Shown: positions 17,786 through 26,024 of the stretch, piece after piece
Layout: each line of letters begins with the position of its first letter
Position numbering within the stretch: position 1 is the stretch's first letter
Position numbers and translations under genes: made by a program
Notes under the pieces: generated by a model
Told to the model about the DNA's origin: nothing
Database searches by the model: none
Seen by the model: only the letters and a program-made list of their open reading frames with translations
Source of the DNA: Candidatus Heimdallarchaeota archaeon B3_Heim
GTDB taxonomy: Archaea > Asgardarchaeota > Heimdallarchaeia > Hodarchaeales > Hodarchaeaceae
NCBI GenBank assembly: GCA_003144275.1
Contig: NJBF01000022.1
Coordinates: 1 to 64,000, forward strand
Direction of reading: 5' to 3'
DNA length: 64,000 bases

Positions 17786-20155
17786 ATGGTCATAGGCAAG
17801 ATAATGAGGTTTACATTAACTCAGATGAGTAAACGTCGATTACCCATTACTGATGGACAGATAGACGTAGAAGGATTAAGAGGGAAATCAGTTGAGATCA
17901 TCCGGGATAAATGGGGTATTCCACACATATTTGCCGACCATTCACACGATCTATTTTTTGCCCAAGGATTCGTGCAGGCCCAAGATCGACTATGGCAGAT
18001 GGAAATCAACAGAAGGACTGCGAATGGAACATTAAGCGAGATTTTTGGTGATATTGCAATTGAAACAGATCGTACTGCTCGGACATTTGGATTCGCTAGA
18101 TTAGGTAAAATAGATTGGGATAATGCTTCAGAGGAAGTGAAAGAATGTATACAAGCATATGCAAATGGTGTCAACGCATTTTTAAAGCATAAAAAATCAA
18201 AATTACCTGTAGAATTCACTCTGATTAGGCATAGGCCTGAAGTATGGACTCCGCAAGATTGCTGTGCATTTACTCGAGTCATGTTATGGCAGCTCTCCCA
18301 CGCATGGTTGGGAGAACTTATTAGGGCAAAAATTGTTGAGGAAGTTGGGAGTGAGCACGCTGCAGAATTAGAAATTAGCTTTCCTGATACACACCCAATC
18401 ACTCTACCTAATGGCATAGAATTTAATGTCTTGGATAAAAATGGAATACTTTCGGGGTCTAGTGGTCCTTTCCTAGCACGAAGTCAAGGTAGTAATACTT
18501 GGGTTATTTCTTCGGAGAGAAGTACATCTGGACATACTTATTTGTGCAATGATATGCATTTATCACTAATGCTTCCGAGTATTTGGTATGAAACTCATTT
18601 AATCGGAGCTGGGTTTAACATTTCTGGAGTTTCATTAAGTGGAAACCCATTGATTCTCGTTGGCCACAACCAAAATATTGCATGGGGAAGTACTTTAGCC
18701 TTTACCGATGCAGAAGATCTATTTATCGAGAAAATGAATGAAGAAGATCCCACACAATATGAAGTAAATGATAAATGGGTAGATGCCGAAGTTATTGAAG
18801 AAGAGATTATTGTAAAAGGACAAGAGGAACCTCATATAGAGAAAGTATTGATTACTCGTCATGGGCCAATTATAAGTGACGTCATCGAGGGGACAAAAAC
18901 CCGAATTGCAACTAATTCAATGGCCTTAAAGCCCAGTCAAGCGTTACAGGGTTATTTCTTGTTGAATAAAGCAGCTAATTGGAATCAATTTGTAGAAGCT
19001 ATGCAATTCATTGATGCCACACAATTGAATATGTCTTATGCGGATGTGAATAATAATATAGGCTATTGGGTTACAGGAAAAGTTCCTATAAGAGCAAATG
19101 GGCATAAAGGGAATATACCTGTTCCAGGATGGAATGATTCGAATGAGTGGCAGGGAGAAGTTCCCTTTGAATCGATGCCACATGCTCTAAATCCAAAACA
19201 AGGATATATTATTAGTTGTAATCATAAAATTGTTCCTGATGATTTCCCATATTTTTTGGGTGAGGTTTGGATGAATGGAGCTAGAGCAAAACGGTTCGAA
19301 CAAATTCTCACTGATAAAGGAGGTAAACTTTCTGTTGAAGATTTCAAAGCAATGCAAATGGATGTTACATGTTTACCCGGACAGCAATTTGTGGAATTCG
19401 TAAGAGATTTAGAAATAGCTATCAACGATGACACAGAAGCCTCAGTGGCTTTACAGCTCTTAACCGATTGGAATGGAGTATTATCTACTGACTCAATAGG
19501 TGGAGCGATTTACGAAGTTTTACGATACAACATAGTTCGCGATATTCTAAGTTGCGGTTTAAGCGAGAAATTAGTACTAGAAATTATGGGAAAAGGATTT
19601 AATCCAGTTTTATATCATGCTAATGAATTTTATGGTCATGATACTTATACTATTATGCGTTTGCTAAAAACACCAAATTCTTGGTGGATCCAAGAGGCAG
19701 GGGGAACAAAAGAGATAATCATCCGGAATTTGAAGAAAACAGCCATATGGTTATCAAGCTCATGCGGTAAAAAGCCTACAGGTTGGCAGTGGGGTAAACT
19801 TCACAAGATCCACTTCCCCCATGCATTAGGGCTTAAAAAACCACTTGATCAGGTCTTTGATCGGGGTAATATTCCAATCGGTGGAGATACAGACACTCTT
19901 TGTCAAACAGCAATTCACGCAGATGACCCGTACGATGTTAATGCGTGGGCTCCATCTCATAGACAAATAATTGATATGAATGATTTATCAAAATCATTGA
20001 TGATATATGCTCCAGGGCAATCGGGACATTTAGCGAGTAAACATTACGATGATTTGATACCAATTTGGTATAATGGAGAATATCATCCAATGTTATGGGA
20101 ACGAGCTGATATCATTGCCCGTGCTGAAGGCCGTTTAATTCTAAAATGGGGTTAA
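17786..20155 (+). CDS. Penicillin acylase family (S45) Ntn-hydrolase
   Basis: An N-terminal-nucleophile amidase precursor of the penicillin G acylase / acylhomoserine lactone acylase superfamily. These enzymes cleave themselves into alpha and beta chains. The alpha part opens with EIIRDKWGIPHIFADHSHDLFFAQGF, with AQDRLWQME following. The predicted autocleavage site is Gly-Ser in QGSNTWV, with Ser 236 (counted from 17786) as nucleophile. Downstream GHNQNIAWG is also typical. Length is normal for the family. Unlike bacterial penicillin acylases it shows no signal peptide, so it should act in the cytoplasm. Starts at 17786, 17804 and 17825 are all possible; homology begins after the third. The substrate amide is unknown. 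Confidence 0.87.
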   Translation: MVIGKIMRFTLTQMSKRRLPITDGQIDVEGLRGKSVEIIRDKWGIPHIFADHSHDLFFAQGFVQAQDRLWQMEINRRTANGTLSEIFGDIAIETDRTARTFGFARLGKIDWDNASEEVKECIQAYANGVNAFLKHKKSKLPVEFTLIRHRPEVWTPQDCCAFTRVMLWQLSHAWLGELIRAKIVEEVGSEHAAELEISFPDTHPITLPNGIEFNVLDKNGILSGSSGPFLARSQGSNTWVISSERSTSGHTYLCNDMHLSLMLPSIWYETHLIGAGFNISGVSLSGNPLILVGHNQNIAWGSTLAFTDAEDLFIEKMNEEDPTQYEVNDKWVDAEVIEEEIIVKGQEEPHIEKVLITRHGPIISDVIEGTKTRIATNSMALKPSQALQGYFLLNKAANWNQFVEAMQFIDATQLNMSYADVNNNIGYWVTGKVPIRANGHKGNIPVPGWNDSNEWQGEVPFESMPHALNPKQGYIISCNHKIVPDDFPYFLGEVWMNGARAKRFEQILTDKGGKLSVEDFKAMQMDVTCLPGQQFVEFVRDLEIAINDDTEASVALQLLTDWNGVLSTDSIGGAIYEVLRYNIVRDILSCGLSEKLVLEIMGKGFNPVLYHANEFYGHDTYTIMRLLKTPNSWWIQEAGGTKEIIIRNLKKTAIWLSSSCGKKPTGWQWGKLHKIHFPHALGLKKPLDQVFDRGNIPIGGDTDTLCQTAIHADDPYDVNAWAPSHRQIIDMNDLSKSLMIYAPGQSGHLASKHYDDLIPIWYNGEYHPMLWERADIIARAEGRLILKWG

Positions 20156-20197
20156 AAGTTCCCTCACAATTAATTAATTCTTGCCAAGAATAAATTG

Positions 20198-20205
20198 TAT
20201 ATAAA
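20198..20205 (+). promoter_or_regulatory. TATA box for the ABC exporter operon
   Basis: TATATAAA ends 23 bases before the ATG at 20228. The apparent upstream TTG at 20195 touches this box, so the ATG is the real start and the message is leaderless. Confidence 0.6.
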
Positions 20206-20227
20206 CTCGTTAACCCGCTCATTTATT

Positions 20228-22057
20228 ATGGCGGTAATTACTGCAAAGAAAGAGATTTCCTCAAAATCGTTTTCTCGATGGTTTCTTGGGCACCTATTAG
20301 CTAATCCTCTGAACCTCGTACTTATCTTTGTCGGTACATCTGTATCCATATTAATTCGTATGTTAATTCCAGTTTTTTTGGGACAGGCTCTCGACCAAGC
20401 AATTATTGATCAACAAAACCTCAGGACAAATAATGAACAATTAGTCATTTTGAGGGATTTTGTATTTCTGATCTTCTTTCTTGGCATTCTTCGCTTTATT
20501 GTGGGAATTGTAACGTCTATTGCCAATGAATGGCTCTCGTGGACATCTCAAAAGAGAATTCGAGAAGAATTTTTCAATTCTATTCAGAATAAACCATTAA
20601 AATTCCATGATTCAGTAAGAACTGGGGAATTAATGGCTTTAGCGACGAATGATCTCTCTCAAGTAGGTGGATTAATTTCTCCAGGATTTTCAATGATGGC
20701 CGATGTTTTTATATCTATAACGATTGCTGCTTTCCTAGTCTTAACATTACTAAATGCTCCCCAACTCTTAATAATGTCAATTCCATTTTTCATCGTTTAT
20801 TTATGGACAATTTTTAGTTATAATAAGAAAATGGCCCCCATAAGTCATACATTTATGCGGAAATGGAGTGCAATAGCAACTGCAGTTCAGGATAATATTA
20901 CAGGAGCTGAAGTGGTCCGAGCCTTTGCAGAAGAGTCTTATGAAAGAAAAAAATTCATGGAATATGTATTAGATTTTAGAGACACATGGTATAAAAGACA
21001 GATTCTTCAAGCAAGATACTTTCCAACTTTGATCCTGTTTGCCACGACTGGAACGGCGGTTCTTGTAGGTTCTGTGCTCATTTTGAGAGGGGAATTAACA
21101 ATTGGTACGTTAATCGGTTTTACTGGAATTCTATTTACTTTGATAGGTCCAACATATATTATATCGTTTGCTGTAATGTTATATAATGGGGGATTGGCTG
21201 GAGCAAGACGGATTTATACTATGGAAATGAAAGAAATTGGAGAGGATGTTAGTGAGAATAATTCGTCTTCCATTGGAAATATCCAAGGCAAGATCGTCTT
21301 TAAAAACGTTTCATTTCAGTACCCCGCATCTAAAGGGCCAATTCTCGACAATATTTCTTTCAGTGTGGCACCAGGTCAGATGATTGCCATTGTGGGTCCT
21401 ACAGGATCTGGAAAATCATCTTTAACAAAATTATTGCTACGTCTTTATGATTATTCTGGAGAAATATTGATAGATGATGTGAATATCCAAAAATTTCCTT
21501 TGGAAAGCTTAAGAAAAAGTATTGGATTGATAGAACAAGATATCTATCTGTTTCCCAGATCAATTCGTAAGAACATTGCTTTTGGAGCTAGAGATGCAGA
21601 TGAAGCGAAAATAATTCAAGCAGCGAAACTTGCTCAAGCTCATGAGTTTATAACTGAATTTCCAAAAGGATATGATTCTTATGTTGGAGAAGGTGGAAGT
21701 CAACTTTCTGGGGGACAACGCCAACGTGTTGCTCTAGCTAGGACATTTCTAACAGATCCTCGGATTTTGATACTTGACGATTCCACTTCTAGTGTAGACT
21801 CTAAAACCGAGGAGGAAATTGTTAAAGCTATTAACGCTGTGAGTCAAGGACGAACTACTTTTATTATCACACACAGATTATCCCAGATTAGAAGGGCTGA
21901 TTGTGTCATCGTAATTAAGGGTAACAAGATTGTAGCAAAGGGACATCATTCAAAATTGATTAGTCAATCAGCTGACTATCGTAGGATATTTGGAAAATAT
22001 GCGGTCCTACCACCGTTAGAGAATAGAGAAACTGTTGAAAATGGAGGGGGTACATAA
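20228..22057 (+). CDS. ABC exporter half-transporter, subunit 1 (degenerate Walker B)
   Basis: A type IV ABC exporter half with an N-terminal six-helix membrane domain and a C-terminal ATPase. Walker A is GPTGSGKSS and the signature is the intact LSGGQRQR. After Walker B the catalytic Glu is replaced by Asp (ILDDSTSSVD), followed by the H-loop ITHRLS. The partner gene has the complementary defect, so the pair forms a heterodimer with one inactive and one active ATP site. This matches bacterial TM287/288- and BmrCD-type exporters. Substrates of such pairs include drugs, peptides or lipids; nothing here fixes the substrate. The genes overlap in TAATG, indicating translational coupling. I chose ATG 20228 from the TATA box position. 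Confidence 0.9.
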   Translation: MAVITAKKEISSKSFSRWFLGHLLANPLNLVLIFVGTSVSILIRMLIPVFLGQALDQAIIDQQNLRTNNEQLVILRDFVFLIFFLGILRFIVGIVTSIANEWLSWTSQKRIREEFFNSIQNKPLKFHDSVRTGELMALATNDLSQVGGLISPGFSMMADVFISITIAAFLVLTLLNAPQLLIMSIPFFIVYLWTIFSYNKKMAPISHTFMRKWSAIATAVQDNITGAEVVRAFAEESYERKKFMEYVLDFRDTWYKRQILQARYFPTLILFATTGTAVLVGSVLILRGELTIGTLIGFTGILFTLIGPTYIISFAVMLYNGGLAGARRIYTMEMKEIGEDVSENNSSSIGNIQGKIVFKNVSFQYPASKGPILDNISFSVAPGQMIAIVGPTGSGKSSLTKLLLRLYDYSGEILIDDVNIQKFPLESLRKSIGLIEQDIYLFPRSIRKNIAFGARDADEAKIIQAAKLAQAHEFITEFPKGYDSYVGEGGSQLSGGQRQRVALARTFLTDPRILILDDSTSSVDSKTEEEIVKAINAVSQGRTTFIITHRLSQIRRADCVIVIKGNKIVAKGHHSKLISQSADYRRIFGKYAVLPPLENRETVENGGGT

Positions 22058-23913
22058 TGGGTTGGATTTTTGAAGGTATAGAACGACCAGAAGATGAACG
22101 GCGCTATGGTGATCGTGAACTCGTCCAGAGGTCATTGAAACGTCTAACCCCTTATCGTCGGCCTATTCTAATATCTTCAGCAACAACAATAGCATTAACT
22201 GTTATTAGTCTACTTAGTCCACTACTTTTTGGTTTCCTAATTGAAACTTTAGATGTTTCTGATTTGTCCAGCGTAAGTATTGCAATAATCCTCTTCGCTG
22301 GTACATGTTATCTAGTACTTTCTGTCGTGAGTTGGGTAGGAGATTATATAATAAACGTACAAGTTGCCAAAGTTGTTCCTTTTTTCATGGTCACTCTTCG
22401 TGGTGATATCTTTGACGCTTTGCAAAAGCAAGATATGAAATTTTTTGATCAGCATCGAAGTGGTAGATTGAACTCTCGAGTTTCAAGTGATGCTGCAGAT
22501 TATGGAGGAGCTGTATCTATAGTATTAACGGTTGTTGGCCAATTATTGATTATTGTAGCTGTCTTTTTTGTGCTTGCTCTGATCAATTTACAGTTAGCTG
22601 TACTTACTGCCATGGTGATACCTGGTTTAGTGATAATTAGCTTTTTATTTAGAAAAATTGCTCGTTCAACAAGTATGAGTTATAGAAAAGCACATGCGTC
22701 TGTAAATGCCGCAATAGCAGAAAGTGTGAATGGAATCCAAGTTTCTAAATCATTTGGTGTAGAGGCAGAATCGCTGGATGAGTTCAAAGAAGTAAACCAA
22801 AAGCATTTTCGGGCTGGATTTAAGAGAAGTATTTCCATGATGTTATTCTTTCCATTTGTAGAGATATTGTCGGCAACAGCAACTGTAATAATACTACTAG
22901 TGGGTGGTGAGATGGCATTATCAGGAACAAGTATTATTACTGCAGCATATCTTTTCATATTTATCTCCTATCTCAACAATTTCTTCTTCCCTATAACTCA
23001 ATTAATTAGCTTTTATGCCCAGATTCAAGCGGGATTTGCCGCATTTGAACGAATTCTGCAAGTTATTGATACCGAACCCTCTGTCCAAGATTTGGGAAAT
23101 ATTGAAAAGAATAAAATCGAAGGGGAAATCGAATTCCAACATGTAGATTTTGCATATGTACCTGAATCTCCAGTGTTGACTGATTTTTCCTTAAAAATTA
23201 ATCCAGGTGAAAAATTGGCGATTGTGGGGCATACAGGCGCGGGGAAAACGTCAATTATTGCGTTATTAACACGTTTCTATGAATTTCAAAAAGGGAAAAT
23301 CCTCGTTGATGGCACACATATTCGTGATTATGAACTAAAAGGATATCGAAACCATTTAGGAGTCGTACTTCAGACCCCGTTCTTGTTCAATGGTACGATC
23401 TTAGAAAATATAACATATGGAAGGAAAAATGCGTCTGATGAGGATCTCAAACAAGCATTACTGATATCACGAGTAGAGGAAATTCTTGAATACCTAAAAG
23501 ATGGCTTAGATACCTCTGTGGGTGAAGGTGGATCTTTACTTAGTACTGGACAGAGACAATTGATTAGTTTTGCCCGTGCTTTATTAGCTGATCCAAAGAT
23601 TTTAATTTTAGATGAAGCAACCTCTTCTGTTGATGCTTACACAGAATCATTGATTCAAGAATCACTTGAAGAATTAATGAAGGGAAGAACTTCAATTATT
23701 ATTGCACACAGGTTATCTACTGTAAAAAATGCAGATAGAATCATTGTAATTGATCACGGGAAAATAATTGAAGAAGGCACTCATAATGACTTGCTTTCGC
23801 TGAAGGGTGAGTACGCCACTCTATATAACACCTATTTTAAACACCAAGAGGTTAATTGGAATCCCAATGTTTCAGCTAGTCCTGCTACAGCAGAAATCGC
23901 TTATAACCCGTGA
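22057..23913 (+). CDS. ABC exporter half-transporter, subunit 2 (degenerate signature)
   Basis: Partner of the upstream ABC half. An N-terminal membrane domain with six predicted helices is followed by an ATPase. Walker A is GHTGAGKTS and Walker B carries the catalytic Glu (ILILDEATSSVD). The signature is LSTGQRQ instead of LSGGQ. Subunit 1 has the normal signature and a defective Walker B, so the consensus ATP site pairs this subunit's Walker motifs with the partner's LSGGQ. It starts with ATG overlapping the previous stop by one base. No third gene follows on this strand. About 20 C-terminal residues after the ATPase are a loose tail. Confidence 0.9.
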   Translation: MGWIFEGIERPEDERRYGDRELVQRSLKRLTPYRRPILISSATTIALTVISLLSPLLFGFLIETLDVSDLSSVSIAIILFAGTCYLVLSVVSWVGDYIINVQVAKVVPFFMVTLRGDIFDALQKQDMKFFDQHRSGRLNSRVSSDAADYGGAVSIVLTVVGQLLIIVAVFFVLALINLQLAVLTAMVIPGLVIISFLFRKIARSTSMSYRKAHASVNAAIAESVNGIQVSKSFGVEAESLDEFKEVNQKHFRAGFKRSISMMLFFPFVEILSATATVIILLVGGEMALSGTSIITAAYLFIFISYLNNFFFPITQLISFYAQIQAGFAAFERILQVIDTEPSVQDLGNIEKNKIEGEIEFQHVDFAYVPESPVLTDFSLKINPGEKLAIVGHTGAGKTSIIALLTRFYEFQKGKILVDGTHIRDYELKGYRNHLGVVLQTPFLFNGTILENITYGRKNASDEDLKQALLISRVEEILEYLKDGLDTSVGEGGSLLSTGQRQLISFARALLADPKILILDEATSSVDAYTESLIQESLEELMKGRTSIIIAHRLSTVKNADRIIVIDHGKIIEEGTHNDLLSLKGEYATLYNTYFKHQEVNWNPNVSASPATAEIAYNP

Positions 23914-23972
23914 ATTTTGAGACTCCTGACGCATGTAGCTATTCATGTGAGTTGAACTGTAAAATAAGATTT

Positions 23973-24531
23973 CTATAAATGGACTCTCAATGGAATTTCA
24001 CTTATCGTAATGAAAATGAGACTAACTACAGTCAATGAAATTAGAATATATAAGATTTGGAATAAGCCGTGGTTGTATAACCATTGTACGCGATCAATGG
24101 TTGATCTACTTTTAATTGCTAAATGACTTAACTTGATTAACACTTGGTGTTCATTCGCGTTAAAATGATCCCGATCCAATATCTTTTCGATATTCAAATC
24201 GTGTTTCACTCGAGCTAAACGTAGTCGAGCACGATGAATCATAATTTGCGTAATTAAGGAAATAAATACCATACAAAGAAGCATTAGTATATTAACGCCA
24301 GCAAGTAATCGTGTTGAAAGTAATGTTCCACTAAAGAAAAATTGAAGAGAAAGAAAGGTTAGCACAGATGCGGACATAGCAACCGATACAAGGGGAGTTG
24401 CTGCAGCACTTAAAAATTCGATCCGAGTGCTTGCATTTTCTAATAGTTCTAGAAGTTCCTTTCGAATGGTAATTGCTTCATGAGAATGTCCCGAAGAATG
24501 AGATTTGTTTGTTGGCTCCAGCTTTAATCAC
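23973..24531 (-). CDS. Small membrane protein, probably frameshifted near its start
   Basis: I do not recognise the family. The coding frame holds two helices at the N-terminal side (VLTFLSLQFFFSG and LAGVNILMLLCMVFISLI), a charged cytoplasmic middle of about 55 residues, and a C-terminal helix (ILYILISLTVVSLIFITI). The first ATG in frame is at 24377, but the frame continues upstream with convincing protein (ITIRKELLELLENASTRIEF) to a TGA at 24528-24530. A GTG at 24531 with AGGA Shine-Dalgarno upstream is in the neighbouring frame, one base off. A single-base change near the 5' end, real or sequencing error, would explain this. It follows the DUF1116 gene by 17 bases and is probably in its operon. 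Confidence 0.6.
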
Positions 24532-24548
24532 GCTTTTCCTTTTCATCG

Positions 24549-25817
24549 TTAACTAAGAAATTTCTTTCCAAATGCACGCAATGCATCTTGGAACATTTCA
24601 ATAGGAGCAGCTGTTAGACCTGCACCGATTTGGCCAACTCCTGCATCCTTATGAGCAATACCAGTATTAATGAGAGGAGTCTCATTTAATTCTACCACTC
24701 GTCGTATATCGACACCTGTCGGTGTTCCGCGAAAATTTAGAATTGGAATTGTAAATGATTTACTTATCCCCTCCGTTATTTCGTACATTCTTTCAGTTCT
24801 GGATACTGCATCGGTTGCAGCCCCACCAACAAAAGATACAATGGCTGGAGAGGCTGCCATTGCAAATCCACCTATCCCAATAACTTCAGATATCGTTGAA
24901 TCACCTAAATCTGGGCAGGCGTCGGCTGTTGAATATCCAGGAAAATATAATCCATCAACCATAGTTGCTGGGGAGGTAAACCATGATCGACCTAATCCCG
25001 AAACTTGAATACCAATATCAGTACCATTCCGAGCCATCGCGACCATCAAAGAACAATATTCGATGTCACGAGCTGCATCCGCTATTAGCTTTGAGTGAGG
25101 CATTGATAAATTCAAGTGAAAAATATCTGCATTATCCTTAATGAATTGAAATACTTCTTTTACCACTTTTGAATCAGTGGTATCTAAAAGGTGAGGTGTA
25201 AGTTCACTTAAGAAAAGATAAGTACCCGATCGGTTTCTATTATGCGCCTCGTCTCCCATATGAAGGGACTCTGATATTATGGCTTTAATATCAATTCCTT
25301 TGGAGTGAATGATGGCTTTTTTCATTGTTGGTGCTAAAACATCCTTCATCCAGTTAAGACGCTTTAAAACATCATCACCCCATCCACCGAATCTTAGAAC
25401 TTTTCCTCTACCTTCGTTTAATGTACAATAAGCTCTTGCTTTAGTTTTGGGATCTTCTAATATAAATACGGATTGATGAGGCGCAGTAATTCCTGTCATG
25501 GGGCCAACTGCATCATGATCATGATTTGGATCAAATTTTATGTCCCCTGATGCGGCTAAATCGTAACCATCTTCAATTGAATCAGCTAATCCTTCGTATA
25601 CTAATATCCCAGCAATTGCACCTTTTATCGGTCCAGACATTTTTCCCCAGTCAATAGGTGGTCCAGCATGCAAAACTGTTTTTTCATCCATTCCAGGAAC
25701 AACGTTAATCGCAAGATCGATGTCAACCAAAATTGGTTGTACACGTGCCATCTTTTCTAGAGCTTCTTGATTTGCCGTGTCTATTGATTTTTTTATGTTC
25801 ATTGATACCATACTCAT
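24549..25817 (-). CDS. DUF1116 protein (AllG/YlbE-like; oxamate carbamoyltransferase-type subunit)
   Basis: A 422-residue member of the DUF1116 family. It has conserved ANQEALEKMARVQPILVDI at the start, GPPIDWGKMSGPIKGA (about 55), a His-rich HDHDAVGPMTGITAPHQSV (about 100), and AIVSFVGGAATDAVSRTERMYEI late. In E. coli the relatives FdrA, YlbE and YlbF (AllF, AllG, AllH) together form oxamate carbamoyltransferase, which splits oxalurate to oxamate and carbamoyl phosphate in allantoin breakdown. Here only the FdrA and DUF1116 partners are present; no DUF2877 (AllH) or carbamate kinase gene is in the window. The operon order is FdrA, 57-residue protein, DUF1116. The function is assigned by family, not proven for this substrate. 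Confidence 0.85.
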   Translation of the reverse strand: MSMVSMNIKKSIDTANQEALEKMARVQPILVDIDLAINVVPGMDEKTVLHAGPPIDWGKMSGPIKGAIAGILVYEGLADSIEDGYDLAASGDIKFDPNHDHDAVGPMTGITAPHQSVFILEDPKTKARAYCTLNEGRGKVLRFGGWGDDVLKRLNWMKDVLAPTMKKAIIHSKGIDIKAIISESLHMGDEAHNRNRSGTYLFLSELTPHLLDTTDSKVVKEVFQFIKDNADIFHLNLSMPHSKLIADAARDIEYCSLMVAMARNGTDIGIQVSGLGRSWFTSPATMVDGLYFPGYSTADACPDLGDSTISEVIGIGGFAMAASPAIVSFVGGAATDAVSRTERMYEITEGISKSFTIPILNFRGTPTGVDIRRVVELNETPLINTGIAHKDAGVGQIGAGLTAAPIEMFQDALRAFGKKFLS

Positions 25818-25837
25818 TTGTTAGCTAGTAAAGTAGA

Positions 25838-26011
25838 TTATAGCAGCTTATCCAATAAATGTAGGAGCTCACGATTACCCCTTGCTGGTGGTTCCCATTT
25901 AATATGAACTACTGGGATACCTTGAGTTTTGGAAGCCTCAAAAAAAGAACGTAATCCGATATTTATTACCAGTGGCCCATCTTTTACTAATTTATCAATT
26001 TTCTTCGTCAT
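25838..26011 (-). CDS. 57-residue protein between FdrA and DUF1116 genes
   Basis: A short complete gene: ATG at 26011, stop at 25838, 13 bases after the fdrA-like stop and 20 bases before the DUF1116 start. It reads MTKKIDKLVKDGPLVINIGL, then a helix, then GIPVVHIKWEPPARG and a leucine-rich helix. The beta-alpha-beta layout with VINIGL and VVHIKWEPPA looks like a small Rossmann-type unit. From memory, similar segments occur fused to members of the FdrA/DUF1116 group; this needs a search. The tight spacing makes it a probable third component of the same complex. Confidence 0.75.
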   Translation of the reverse strand: MTKKIDKLVKDGPLVINIGLRSFFEASKTQGIPVVHIKWEPPARGNRELLHLLDKLL

Positions 26012-26024
26012 AACCTTATATCCC

